Positions 41,613-50,632 of a stretch of 64,000 nucleotides of DNA are shown here, in pieces. The notes beneath the pieces were generated by a model. That model was given only the letters and a program-made list of their open reading frames with translations. It was not told where the DNA came from and did no database searches. Numbering within the stretch: the stretch's first letter is position 1; every line of letters begins with the position of its first letter. Origin of the DNA: Muribaculaceae bacterium (lineage in GTDB: Bacteria; Bacteroidota; Bacteroidia; Bacteroidales; Muribaculaceae); the NCBI GenBank assembly GCA_009775125.1, contig VSPD01000001.1, positions 1-64,000 on the forward strand, written 5' to 3'. The translations under genes and the position numbers were made by a program.

Positions 41613-43271
41613 ATGCAGATTAAGGAAAACAGACATATTTCGTGGCTCACTGCTGTGCTTGCGGCAGTGCTCGCGGCCTTGTGCTTGTCGGGCTATCCGC
41701 ACTTGGCAGTATATTTCGACCTGAGCGACGAGCCATACCAGATTATGTGCGGATGGGACTACCGCTCGTCGGTGGTGGCTCCGCTGTCGGCATGGTTCAC
41801 GTCGGTTGTTGGCACATGGGTGGATTACGACATGCTTCCGCTGCGACAAATCGGATGGACTTTCACGCTGCTCTCCATCCTCGCCGGCTCGCTGCCCGTG
41901 TGGTGGCTCACACGCAATGTAAATTTTTCGCTCGTCACGGCTGTCATCGCCACAGGCCTCGCGTCGCACTGCCGGCTGCTGGAATGGATGTACACCTGGA
42001 ACTCGCTCGCGGCACTGCCAACCGTTCTCGCAGCCGCGGCCTCATTCCGCTTTGTTATACGGCCGGGATATGCCCCGGTGATTGCCGCGGCAATATTCTC
42101 CGCCGTGGCCACACTTATGCGCCTGCCGTCGATAGCCGTTGGTACAGTTACATTCATAGCCATCTTCGCCACCCGCGGACAATTCAACAATAAACTTCGT
42201 TTTTTCATCACATACCTTGCCGTGTTGTCGGGCTGCATCCTTTTAGGCCTAATCGCATTATACGGGTCGGTGGACAATTACTTGGGATACTTCGCCGATA
42301 ATGTAATCAACGAACATTCGCCGGAACATATGTTCGATGAATATATCAACCATCTAACGTGGGTGCCATTCTTTCTTTTTCCCATTGTCGGCGCTGTATT
42401 CACGGCAGACAAGATTTTTACCGGAAGGCACTCTCTATTAAATATTTCTGTCTTCATCGCGCTTACCGTAGCCTTGTGCGTTACCGTATTTTCATGGGCA
42501 GGTATAATTTGGTATATACTCGCTCCTGTAAATTCCGCTGTGATATGCGCGCTTATCTGTCTTCTTTGGAAACTACGCCTCTATCTCCGCTCTCGCCTCG
42601 GCATCTATGCCTTGCTTGCGGCGGCAACTATGCTGTCGGCCGCCGCAGGCAGCAACCTCGTGCTGTTCAATTGCCTGACATATCAGGTACTTGCGGTTGT
42701 AATAGCCCTCGTTATTATTACTGCACGTTCGTGGCGCACCGTGGCCGGATGGGGCGTTGTGCTTTCGGCGGCCGCTATATATGCCTGGGCGCGCAATTAC
42801 GACGTAATCGAGCCTCACAACGGCACACCCCCGCCCTGCTATCCGCCCAAGACCACAGTCGACGGCATGCGCCATCACGATGGGCTTGTGCTCGACTATG
42901 TATGGACCGATTTGCTACAACGCATAGTCGACAATTTCGGACCGTATGCCGACTCGCCCGACTGCCGCACCATCGTGGTGCGAAACATGCCCCGCAATTT
43001 CATTTATGAATACATGTTCGACTCTCGCAACCCGGTCGCGCCTCATTATTGGTCGATGGACAACCTGATGGACCACCCCGACTACTGCCGACAAATCGAA
43101 CATATGGCCGACACCGTTCAAGCCCCTGCCGCCATACTTCTTCTTCAAAACGCATCTTGCCATTTCGAAAAAGAACCCGAACTTATCACACGCTTCAAGT
43201 GTCGCTACCGCACGGTGTATTCCGACTCTACATTCACAATCGTTATCAAGGATGTTAATCAAGGAAAATAG
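41613..43271 (+). CDS. GT-C-like polytopic membrane protein, array member 2
   Basis: 552 residues from ATG 41613, where 'MQIKENRH' matches the start of members 3 to 5; an open frame to 41556 is ignored. 'SDEPYQIMCGWDYRSS' sits after helix 1 (D39-E40) and is far closer to members 3-5 than to member 1. Further marks: 'LMRLPSIA' (about 167), 'AAGSNL' (about 344), 'YEYMFDSRNP' (about 464), 'CRYRTVYSDS' and 'FTIVIKD'. Its last 20 bases also encode the first residues of member 3. Confidence 0.72.
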   Translation: MQIKENRHISWLTAVLAAVLAALCLSGYPHLAVYFDLSDEPYQIMCGWDYRSSVVAPLSAWFTSVVGTWVDYDMLPLRQIGWTFTLLSILAGSLPVWWLTRNVNFSLVTAVIATGLASHCRLLEWMYTWNSLAALPTVLAAAASFRFVIRPGYAPVIAAAIFSAVATLMRLPSIAVGTVTFIAIFATRGQFNNKLRFFITYLAVLSGCILLGLIALYGSVDNYLGYFADNVINEHSPEHMFDEYINHLTWVPFFLFPIVGAVFTADKIFTGRHSLLNISVFIALTVALCVTVFSWAGIIWYILAPVNSAVICALICLLWKLRLYLRSRLGIYALLAAATMLSAAAGSNLVLFNCLTYQVLAVVIALVIITARSWRTVAGWGVVLSAAAIYAWARNYDVIEPHNGTPPPCYPPKTTVDGMRHHDGLVLDYVWTDLLQRIVDNFGPYADSPDCRTIVVRNMPRNFIYEYMFDSRNPVAPHYWSMDNLMDHPDYCRQIEHMADTVQAPAAILLLQNASCHFEKEPELITRFKCRYRTVYSDSTFTIVIKDVNQGK

Positions 43272-44895
43272 ACATTTCACACCGCTATCGCTCGTACTGC
43301 TCCTGCTGCTTCTCGCGGCATGGACATGCAGCTATATCACTTTGCCTATTTATCAGAATATAAGCGACGAGCCATACCAGATTATGTGCGGATGGGACTA
43401 TCGCTCGTCGGTGGCAGCTCCTTTAAGCGCATGGTTCACGTCGGCAATAGGGCCATTGTGGAATTTCGACAATTTGCCTTTCAGAATCATGGGGTGGACT
43501 TTGCAGGTCATATCCGTGATTATCGGCATGCTGCCGGCATGGTGGATGAGCCGAAACATTAATTTCACGTTAGGAGCCGGAGCGTTGAGCATTTTTCTGT
43601 TTTCTTTGTGCCGATGCCTGGAAGCGACATTCAGTTGGGACAGTTACGCAGTACCGGCGCTGATGGCGGTGACCGTGCTGTGTTTCAGTTACTACATTAA
43701 ACCAAAATGGTGGAGAATTGCCGCAATGGGCACATGTTGCGGAATCCTGCTCACGCTTAGGCTTCCGTCCGGAGCAGCCATATTGCTGCCTGTGGTTGCA
43801 ATCATTTTTGTAAACGGACTGTCGAAGAAAAGCATCGGACGGTTGTGCGCCCTGCTTGCAATATACGTCTTTACCGTTTTCATCATCCTGACGCTGCTTT
43901 ACGGTTCAATCAGTCAATTCCTCGGCTATATTGCCACAAACCTGATTTCCGCTCACGAACCACACACCCTCAGAGAAATTTACATCATTTCAATGAATAT
44001 GTTGTGTGTTTATGCCTTTGGAGCGGCAGGCTTGTTTTTTATTATCAATAAAACAATCAAAGCCAATACATCCGTTATTAGGACATTGATAATAACCGTT
44101 TTTGTGTCCATATGCTTTTTTATCCTCATTTATTCTCTTGCAAACTATTTTTTCTGGTATTATTCTTATTTATTTTCTCCATTATATATTATTACAGAAA
44201 TTTATTTAATCCGGAAAACTACCGGCAAATTGCGTTTCGGGATTATAATTGCTCTTTTAACATCTCTTTTGGGTGGATTTGGTTCAAATATCATTGTCGC
44301 ACGGCTTGTGGTTTTCCCTACTATGCCATTTGTCCTATATTTCCTTGCTCGCGCCGCATCCACAAAGGCTAAAATAGCTGCTTTTTCTGTTTTGTGGCTA
44401 CCTATAATTGTCACTAATCATGTATTCGTAACAGACTTGTTTTACAATTACAAACAAAACCCCGTACTTCTCACACACGAAAAGCCCGTAGTTCCACACA
44501 TGCACGGCATGTGGGTTACACCTTCCCAAGTTGAGATAATTCAAAGGATTGCCGACAGATTCATGCCATTTGTCAACGACACCGCATACAACACTGGCGT
44601 GATGCGCAACACACCAAATGACTTCATGTATGAATACATATTCGATTCTCGTTGTCCGTTTTACAGCCATTGCTGGGATTGGGAACCTTTGATGCTCGAC
44701 AAAGATTATACCGGCCGATTTACACGTTGGATTGAGTCGTCGGAGCGGCCCGTGGCCGTGCTGATGATGCGCTATCAATATACGCTCGACGGTCCCGAGG
44801 AAGACATAATCGGCGAATACAAGCGTCGTTACCGCACGGTGTATTCCGATTCAACGTTCACAATCGTAATCAAGGATGCCAATCAAGGAAAATAG
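43252..44895 (+). CDS. GT-C-like polytopic membrane protein, array member 3
   Basis: 547 residues, starting 'MLIKENRHFTPL' inside the end of member 2 (20-bp overlap). It has the same plan: 'SDEPYQIMCGWDYRSS' at 38-53, 'LTLRLPSGA', 'LLYGS', 'GFGSNI', 'YEYIFDSRCP', 'RRYRTVYSDS' and 'FTIVIKD'. The middle third (about 43900-44480) is strikingly AT-rich compared with the other copies, as if this part had a separate history. The function is as uncertain as for the other members. Confidence 0.72.
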   Translation: MLIKENRHFTPLSLVLLLLLLAAWTCSYITLPIYQNISDEPYQIMCGWDYRSSVAAPLSAWFTSAIGPLWNFDNLPFRIMGWTLQVISVIIGMLPAWWMSRNINFTLGAGALSIFLFSLCRCLEATFSWDSYAVPALMAVTVLCFSYYIKPKWWRIAAMGTCCGILLTLRLPSGAAILLPVVAIIFVNGLSKKSIGRLCALLAIYVFTVFIILTLLYGSISQFLGYIATNLISAHEPHTLREIYIISMNMLCVYAFGAAGLFFIINKTIKANTSVIRTLIITVFVSICFFILIYSLANYFFWYYSYLFSPLYIITEIYLIRKTTGKLRFGIIIALLTSLLGGFGSNIIVARLVVFPTMPFVLYFLARAASTKAKIAAFSVLWLPIIVTNHVFVTDLFYNYKQNPVLLTHEKPVVPHMHGMWVTPSQVEIIQRIADRFMPFVNDTAYNTGVMRNTPNDFMYEYIFDSRCPFYSHCWDWEPLMLDKDYTGRFTRWIESSERPVAVLMMRYQYTLDGPEEDIIGEYKRRYRTVYSDSTFTIVIKDANQGK

Positions 44896-46531
44896 ACGCT
44901 TCACACCGCTCTCGGCTGTGCTGCTGATGCTGCTTCTCGCGGCATGGGCGGGAGGATATGTGAGCCTGCCCATATATTTCGACATGTGCGACGAATCGTA
45001 TCAGATAATGTGCGGGTGGGACTACCGCACGTCGGTGGCCGCGCCGCTAAGCGCATGGCTAACATCGGTGATCGGGCCACTGTGGAATTTCGACTATTTC
45101 CCGTTCCGCACAATGGGCTGGACCTTGCATATCATTGCCTTGCTTATCGGAATGTTGCCTGTGTGGTGGATGAGCCGAAACATCAACTTCACGCTCGGAA
45201 CCGGAGTCGTGAGCATTTTCCTGTTCTCGATGTGCAGGGGCATCGAGTGGATGTTCAACTGGGACAGTTACGCCGTGCCCGTACTTATGGCCGTGGTCGC
45301 GCTGTGCGTCAATTACAGAATGAGGCCACGGTGGTGGAAAATAGTGGCCATGGGCATCGCTTGTGGCGTGCTCGCCACGCTGCGACTGCCTTCGTCGGCC
45401 GCCATCGCTATTCCCGCCGTGTGCATTCTCCTCACCAAAGGGCGTCCGCGCTTTGCCGGCATCGTGGCATTGATGGCAACATATGCAGTATGTGCCCTTG
45501 CAATCATCCTGGCTCTTTACGGGTCTATTGGCGAATTCCGGGCTATGCTTGCCTCCAATCTTATCACTTCACACGACACTGCCGATCTTTTCGACTTATA
45601 TACCTATATGTTGCCTATGCTGTATTTATATGGCATGGCAGCAGGAGGGGTATTCTATATAATTGGCAAGACGCACACCGGCAGGGTGCGTCTTGCCAAG
45701 GCCATGGCCTTGGCGGCTTGCGCCGCCCTCGGTTTCTACATATTTCTCCACGCCGGGGCAGTCCGGCCAAACTGGTATTTCGTATCGCCGCTGTATATTG
45801 TCACTGAGGCATATCTGGTGTGGAAATCGCGCGGAATTTCTCGCGTGGCCGCCATAATGGCACTCATGGCCACAATATTCGGCGGGCTCGGCTCCAACAT
45901 AATGATTGCCCGGGTAGTGATATATCCAACTATGCCGATAGTGCTTTATCTCATCGCGCTTAACACCTCTACACGTGCAAAGGCCGCCGCCTTCGCCGCA
46001 ATATGGATTCCGATATTCGTAATATCACGTGAATATGTGGCGTCAATGTTCACCGAACAGGACAAATGTCCTGTACAGCCGCCGCCACACGAGTTGCGTG
46101 GCGTGCCCCATATGAAAGGCATGTATGTAGGCTGGTGGGACATCGACCGTATCCAGCGCATTGCCGACCGCTTCATGCCATTTGTCAACGACACAGCCTA
46201 CAACACCGCCGTAATGCGCAACATCCCCGACGACTTCATGTTCGAATACATGTTCGATTCACGCAGCCCTGTCTATCCACACCGTTGGGACAACGACACG
46301 CTTATGCTCAACCGCGACTACACTGGCCGGTTTACCCACTGGATTGAGTCGTCCGACCGGCCCGTGGCCGTGCTGATGGTGCGCTATGTAAACACAGTCG
46401 ACGGCCCCGAGGAAGACATCATCAGCGAATACAAGGCGCGTTACCACACCGTATACACCGACTCCGAGTTCACAATAGTAATCGCCGACCGAAACCCGAA
46501 ATCAATAGAAAACATTAATAATGCAGATTAA
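44876..46531 (+). CDS. GT-C-like polytopic membrane protein, array member 4
   Basis: 551 residues, starting 'MPIKENRRFTPL' within the last 20 bases of member 3. The acidic pair D39-E40 is kept, but the motif reads 'CDESYQ' with Ser for Pro. 'ATLRLPSSA', 'LYGSIG', 'GLGSNI', 'FEYMFDSRSP' and 'FTIVIADRNP' follow. The C-terminal tail is slightly longer than in members 2 and 3, and the overlap with member 5 is 11 bp. It is closest to member 3 throughout. Confidence 0.72.
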   Translation: MPIKENRRFTPLSAVLLMLLLAAWAGGYVSLPIYFDMCDESYQIMCGWDYRTSVAAPLSAWLTSVIGPLWNFDYFPFRTMGWTLHIIALLIGMLPVWWMSRNINFTLGTGVVSIFLFSMCRGIEWMFNWDSYAVPVLMAVVALCVNYRMRPRWWKIVAMGIACGVLATLRLPSSAAIAIPAVCILLTKGRPRFAGIVALMATYAVCALAIILALYGSIGEFRAMLASNLITSHDTADLFDLYTYMLPMLYLYGMAAGGVFYIIGKTHTGRVRLAKAMALAACAALGFYIFLHAGAVRPNWYFVSPLYIVTEAYLVWKSRGISRVAAIMALMATIFGGLGSNIMIARVVIYPTMPIVLYLIALNTSTRAKAAAFAAIWIPIFVISREYVASMFTEQDKCPVQPPPHELRGVPHMKGMYVGWWDIDRIQRIADRFMPFVNDTAYNTAVMRNIPDDFMFEYMFDSRSPVYPHRWDNDTLMLNRDYTGRFTHWIESSDRPVAVLMVRYVNTVDGPEEDIISEYKARYHTVYTDSEFTIVIADRNPKSIENINNAD

Positions 46532-48164
46532 ACCAAACAAGAAATTTACGACCCTGACGGCATTGCTGATGCTATTGATGTTAGTCGCCGGAGCGGTCGG
46601 CTATATAACGGTGCCGATGCACTTCAACATGCACGACGAGCCTTACCAAATAATGTGCGGATGGGATTACCGCTCGTCGGTGGTAGCCCCGTTGAGCGCG
46701 TGGATTACGTCGACAGTCGGGCCGCTGTGGCATTTCGACTGCCTGCCCTTCCACATCTTAGGCTGGACGCTCCATAATATTGCCGTGCTTATTGCGATGC
46801 TGCCCGTGTGGTGGCTAAGTCGAAATATCAACACGACGCTCGCTGCCGGAACCGTGAGCATCTTTCTGCTTGCCATGTGCCGTAACGTGGAATGGATATA
46901 TAATTGGGACAGTTATGCGGCACCGATGCTGATTGCGGTGGCCGCCGCCGGCATTAGTTACTGTCTGCGCCGGGCGTGGTGGAAAATCGCAATCGCAGGC
47001 GCGTTTTGCGCGGTACTCACCATGCTCCGTATGCCATCGATTGTTGCCGTTGCTCTCCCCCTCGCCGCCATCTTATCGGCAGAGGACCGTGCGAAGCAAA
47101 AAATCAAGGCCATTGCCTGCCTTCTGGCAATCTTTGCCATCACGGCCGCGGGGATTCTCATCATGCTTTACGGATCGGTTGGCTCATACGTCGGCATGAT
47201 CAAGGCCCACACGATTACAGCCCATTCGTCCGACACACTGAGTTACGTAACCGGCGTGGCCATGCATATCATATTCATTTATGCATTCGCAGCGGCGGGT
47301 GTAGTCTTGATTGTCGACAAACTTGGCATCGCTAAAAAGAAAACGCCTGCCGCCGCGGCCCTCACCGCAGCCGTGGCCATATGCTTTTACATCGCGCTCC
47401 GCACAGGCATCGACGCAATAAACACCGTCATGGTGGCGCCCTGGTTTTTTCTGTCGCCGCTCTATGTCGTCGCGGAAACCTATCTGATATGGAAAGCTAA
47501 AGGCAAGATGCGCACCGTGGCTCTTATCGCCCTGATGGCCACATTGGCGAGTTGTGTCGGCTCAAATGTTCCCATTTATAAAATGGCTGTGTTTCAGACA
47601 ATGCCCATAATCGTCTATCTCATGGCCGTTTACTGCACAAGCCGGGCCGAGCGAGCCAATCTGTGCGCCATATTCATTCCTATATTAGCCCTTTCATTTG
47701 AAAACGAGACATACGTCTTACGTTCGGAATGGAAAAGCCCCGTTCAGCCCGCGCACCATCATTTGCGCGGCGTGCCGCATATGCGCGGCATGTGGGTCAA
47801 CTGGTGGGATTACGACCGTATGCAGCGCATTGCCGACCGGTTCATGCCCTTTGTCAACGCCCCCGCTTACAATACGGCTGTGATGCGCAACGGCGGCTAC
47901 GGCTACTTCTTTGAATATATCTTTGACTCGCGCACACCATTCTACTCCCACTTTTGGGACGACACGCCACTGCTGCTCGAAAAGGATTACACCGACAGAT
48001 TCACCCGTTGGATTGAGTCGAGCAAACGCCCGGTGGCCGTGCTTATCGTGCGCAATCCCAACGCACCCGCCGAGCCGCAAGAAGAAATAATCGGCGAATA
48101 CATGGAGCGTTACCGCACCGTATATTCCGACCGCGATTTTACAATCGTAATCCGCGAGCCTTAG
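46521..48164 (+). CDS. GT-C-like polytopic membrane protein, array member 5
   Basis: 547 residues. It starts 'MQIKPNKKFTTL' in an 11-bp overlap with member 4. 'HDEPYQIMCGWDYRSS' (D39-E40), 'TMLRMPSIV', 'MLYGSVG', 'CVGSNV', 'FEYIFDSRTP', 'ERYRTVYSDR' and 'FTIVIRE' complete the family pattern. The array ends here: the stop codon TAG shares bases with the stop of the convergent rlmB. Confidence 0.72.
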   Translation: MQIKPNKKFTTLTALLMLLMLVAGAVGYITVPMHFNMHDEPYQIMCGWDYRSSVVAPLSAWITSTVGPLWHFDCLPFHILGWTLHNIAVLIAMLPVWWLSRNINTTLAAGTVSIFLLAMCRNVEWIYNWDSYAAPMLIAVAAAGISYCLRRAWWKIAIAGAFCAVLTMLRMPSIVAVALPLAAILSAEDRAKQKIKAIACLLAIFAITAAGILIMLYGSVGSYVGMIKAHTITAHSSDTLSYVTGVAMHIIFIYAFAAAGVVLIVDKLGIAKKKTPAAAALTAAVAICFYIALRTGIDAINTVMVAPWFFLSPLYVVAETYLIWKAKGKMRTVALIALMATLASCVGSNVPIYKMAVFQTMPIIVYLMAVYCTSRAERANLCAIFIPILALSFENETYVLRSEWKSPVQPAHHHLRGVPHMRGMWVNWWDYDRMQRIADRFMPFVNAPAYNTAVMRNGGYGYFFEYIFDSRTPFYSHFWDDTPLLLEKDYTDRFTRWIESSKRPVAVLIVRNPNAPAEPQEEIIGEYMERYRTVYSDRDFTIVIREP

Positions 48165-48916
48165 ATTACTTCCATGTCGGATTCCAGACGCTGACGCACA
48201 ATTTCGTACATTATGACAGCGGCGGCAACCGACACGTTGAGCGAACCGATTTTGCCAAACATCGGAATTGACACGCGGGCGTCGCAAAGGTCGAGCACGG
48301 CTGGAGATATGCCGGTGTCTTCCGCTCCCATCACCATGGCCACCGGCGTGGTGAAATCGGCCTTGGTATAGTTGAAGGAGGCTTTCTCGGTCACGCCGAC
48401 AATCTGATAGCCATTGTCTTTAAGAAAACGGACGGCCTCGGTGAGCGAACGCTCGCGGCACACGGGCAGATAGTTGAGCGCGCCGGCCGATGTCTTCATT
48501 GCATCGCCCGACACCGACACGCTTCCGCGCTCGGGAATAACGATTGCCGACGCCCCGCAGCACTCGGCCGTGCGGGCTATCGCTCCGAAATTGCGCACAT
48601 CGGTTACTCCGTCGAGCACTACCACAAATGGAAGCACTCCCTCCTCATACAAAGCCGGCACAAGATGTTCGAGCTTATGGTATGTCACCGCCGAAAGAAT
48701 GGCGAGCACACCTTGATGGTTCTTGCGGGTTATTCGGTTGATTTTCTCCACCGGCACGCGTTGCACCGGCACGCGGGCAGCACGAGCCGCGCCAAGCAGC
48801 TCCGATGCCAGTTCATTCTGCAAATCCTTCTTTATAAGAATCTTGTCAATTTCCTTACCGGCCTCGATGGCCTCAATCACGGCGCGAGTGCCGTATATAT
48901 AATCGGATGGTTCCAT
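48161..48916 (-). CDS. rlmB: 23S rRNA 2'-O-methyltransferase (TrmH/SpoU family)
   Basis: 251 residues. An N-terminal substrate-binding domain ('IYGTRAVIEAIEAGKEI') is followed by a SPOUT methyltransferase domain with motif 1 'LDGVTDVRNFGAIARTAE', motif 2 'MGAEDTGIS' and motif 3 'SLNVSVAAAVIMYE', where AdoMet binds in the knot. RlmB methylates G2251 of 23S rRNA; a tRNA-modifying TrmH relative is the alternative. -7 element at 48948-48955. Confidence 0.9.
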   Translation of the reverse strand: MEPSDYIYGTRAVIEAIEAGKEIDKILIKKDLQNELASELLGAARAARVPVQRVPVEKINRITRKNHQGVLAILSAVTYHKLEHLVPALYEEGVLPFVVVLDGVTDVRNFGAIARTAECCGASAIVIPERGSVSVSGDAMKTSAGALNYLPVCRERSLTEAVRFLKDNGYQIVGVTEKASFNYTKADFTTPVAMVMGAEDTGISPAVLDLCDARVSIPMFGKIGSLNVSVAAAVIMYEIVRQRLESDMEVI

Positions 48917-48947
48917 TATAATCCTTATCTTGAAATAAATTAAAATG

Positions 48948-48955
48948 CAAATTTA
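48948..48955 (-). promoter_or_regulatory. -7 element of rlmB
   Basis: TAAATTTG on the minus strand, 31 nt before the start codon. No clear TTTG at the proper distance. Confidence 0.5.
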
Positions 48956-49029
48956 ACCATTTTTTCGACACAAGAGTTCGCTTTGCCGAAAAAATAGCCA
49001 GCCGGAAAACGATTTCGAAAATAATGTAT

Positions 49030-49037
49030 TATATTTG
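49030..49037 (+). promoter_or_regulatory. -7 element of the ATPase/nuclease gene
   Basis: TATATTTG, 20 nt before the ATG at 49058. No TTTG box at standard spacing. Confidence 0.55.
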
Positions 49038-49057
49038 CATCAAAAAAGGACAAACAC

Positions 49058-50632
49058 ATGAATCCTTCCCTCCCGAAATATCCGATAGGCATACAGTCGT
49101 TCCCTGAACTCAGGAATGGCAACTATATCTATGTTGACAAGACAATGTTTATCCAACAATTGCTCCTTGGAAAATATTATTTTTTGAGCCGTCCGAGGAG
49201 ATTCGGGAAAAGTTTGTTCTTGTCGACCCTCGAGGCTTATTTCAAAGGACGGAAGGAGCTTTTCGAAGGCCTGGCCATAGCCGAGGTGGAGAAAGAATGG
49301 GTGGAATATCCCGTGGTGAGAATCGACTTCAACACCACAGAAGGCAATGATATCGAGTCGGTGAAAAACTCGCTGCGCATAATGCTTATGAGATGCGCCG
49401 CGTCTTACGCCGTGGAGATTCCCGATTATAAAAGCATGGCTATCGCCGACCTGTTCACATCCCTAATACTTGCGCTTGAAGCCAAGACGGGGCGCAAGGT
49501 GGTTGTGCTTATCGACGAGTACGACAAGGCCTTGATAGAGGTGATGCACGACTCGGAAAAGCTCGGAGACGCCACAGATACCTTGCGGCCGTTTTTCAGC
49601 GTGCTCAAAACGGCCGACGAGCATATCAAGTTCGCGTTTATAACCGGGGTGTCCCGATTCCGAAACACTACTATCTTCTCGGGATTCAACAATCCCAACG
49701 ACATAAGCATGAACGGCGATTTCGCGTCGGTGCTCGGAATCACTCAGCAGGAAATGGAACACTATTTCCAGCACGGCATCGATGCCATAGCGCGCGAATA
49801 CGAGATGCCGTATGCCGACATGGTGCAGGTGCTCCGCGACAAATACGACGGCTACCGTTTCACACGGCGCAAGGAATATGTCTACAATCCGTTCAGCGTG
49901 CTCAATGCCCTGTATGCGCGCCAGCTCGACGACGCCTGGGTGAAAAGCGGCACCTCTCGAATTTTAAAGACATATCTCCAAGGATCTGAATTCACCTTCG
50001 ACCAGTTGACTTCGAAATGGATGTCGGCTAACGCGCTCGCAGCCACATACACCAAAGAAAACCCCACTTCCCTGTTCTTCCAGACCGGATATCTCACCAT
50101 ACGAGATTACAAACCGGACCGCTACCTTCTCGGCATCCCAAATCAGGAGGTGCAAAATGCCCTGGCGGAGTTGGTCATCCCGGAATTTGTCAAAGGAACT
50201 AACATTGACACTCTTCAAGACTCCATATTTGAATTATCAGATGCAATTGAGCGCGGAGACGTCGACACAATGATGGAACTGCTGCGCACAATGCTCGCTT
50301 CCGTGCCTTACCATGAGATAGACACACGCGTGCTCGAGAAGCATCTGCATCTGTGCATGTACATCGTGTTTATGATGCTGGGTATAAGTACAAAATGCGA
50401 GATTGCACAGTCGGGCGGACGTGTCGACATGGTGGCCCGGACTCCGTGGAGGATTTATGTATTCGAATTTAAGCTCGACTGCGCGCCGGAAGATGCACTG
50501 CGACAGATTGACGACAAGGGATACGCGATTCCGTGGAGCGCCGACGGACGAAAATTGATTAAAGTGGGTGTAAACTTCTCTTCAAAAACCCGCACAATCG
50601 ATTCCTGGGCATATGAGAACGAAAATGATTAA
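49058..50632 (+). CDS. AAA-ATPase-like/PD-(D/E)XK nuclease-like protein
   Basis: 524 residues. The N-terminal 'PIGIQSFPELRNGNYIYVDKT' and the ATPase P-loop-like 'SRPRRFGKSLFLSTL' (about residues 49-63) with Walker B 'VVVLIDEYDKAL' mark the AAA-ATPase_like family. The C-terminus has a PD-(D/E)XK_9 core: aspartate in 'GGRVDMVAR' and 'YVFEFKLD'. This architecture occurs in many copies in Bacteroidales; its biological role is unsettled. The nuclease residues look intact. The following regulator gene overlaps its end. Confidence 0.87.
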   Translation: MNPSLPKYPIGIQSFPELRNGNYIYVDKTMFIQQLLLGKYYFLSRPRRFGKSLFLSTLEAYFKGRKELFEGLAIAEVEKEWVEYPVVRIDFNTTEGNDIESVKNSLRIMLMRCAASYAVEIPDYKSMAIADLFTSLILALEAKTGRKVVVLIDEYDKALIEVMHDSEKLGDATDTLRPFFSVLKTADEHIKFAFITGVSRFRNTTIFSGFNNPNDISMNGDFASVLGITQQEMEHYFQHGIDAIAREYEMPYADMVQVLRDKYDGYRFTRRKEYVYNPFSVLNALYARQLDDAWVKSGTSRILKTYLQGSEFTFDQLTSKWMSANALAATYTKENPTSLFFQTGYLTIRDYKPDRYLLGIPNQEVQNALAELVIPEFVKGTNIDTLQDSIFELSDAIERGDVDTMMELLRTMLASVPYHEIDTRVLEKHLHLCMYIVFMMLGISTKCEIAQSGGRVDMVARTPWRIYVFEFKLDCAPEDALRQIDDKGYAIPWSADGRKLIKVGVNFSSKTRTIDSWAYENEND

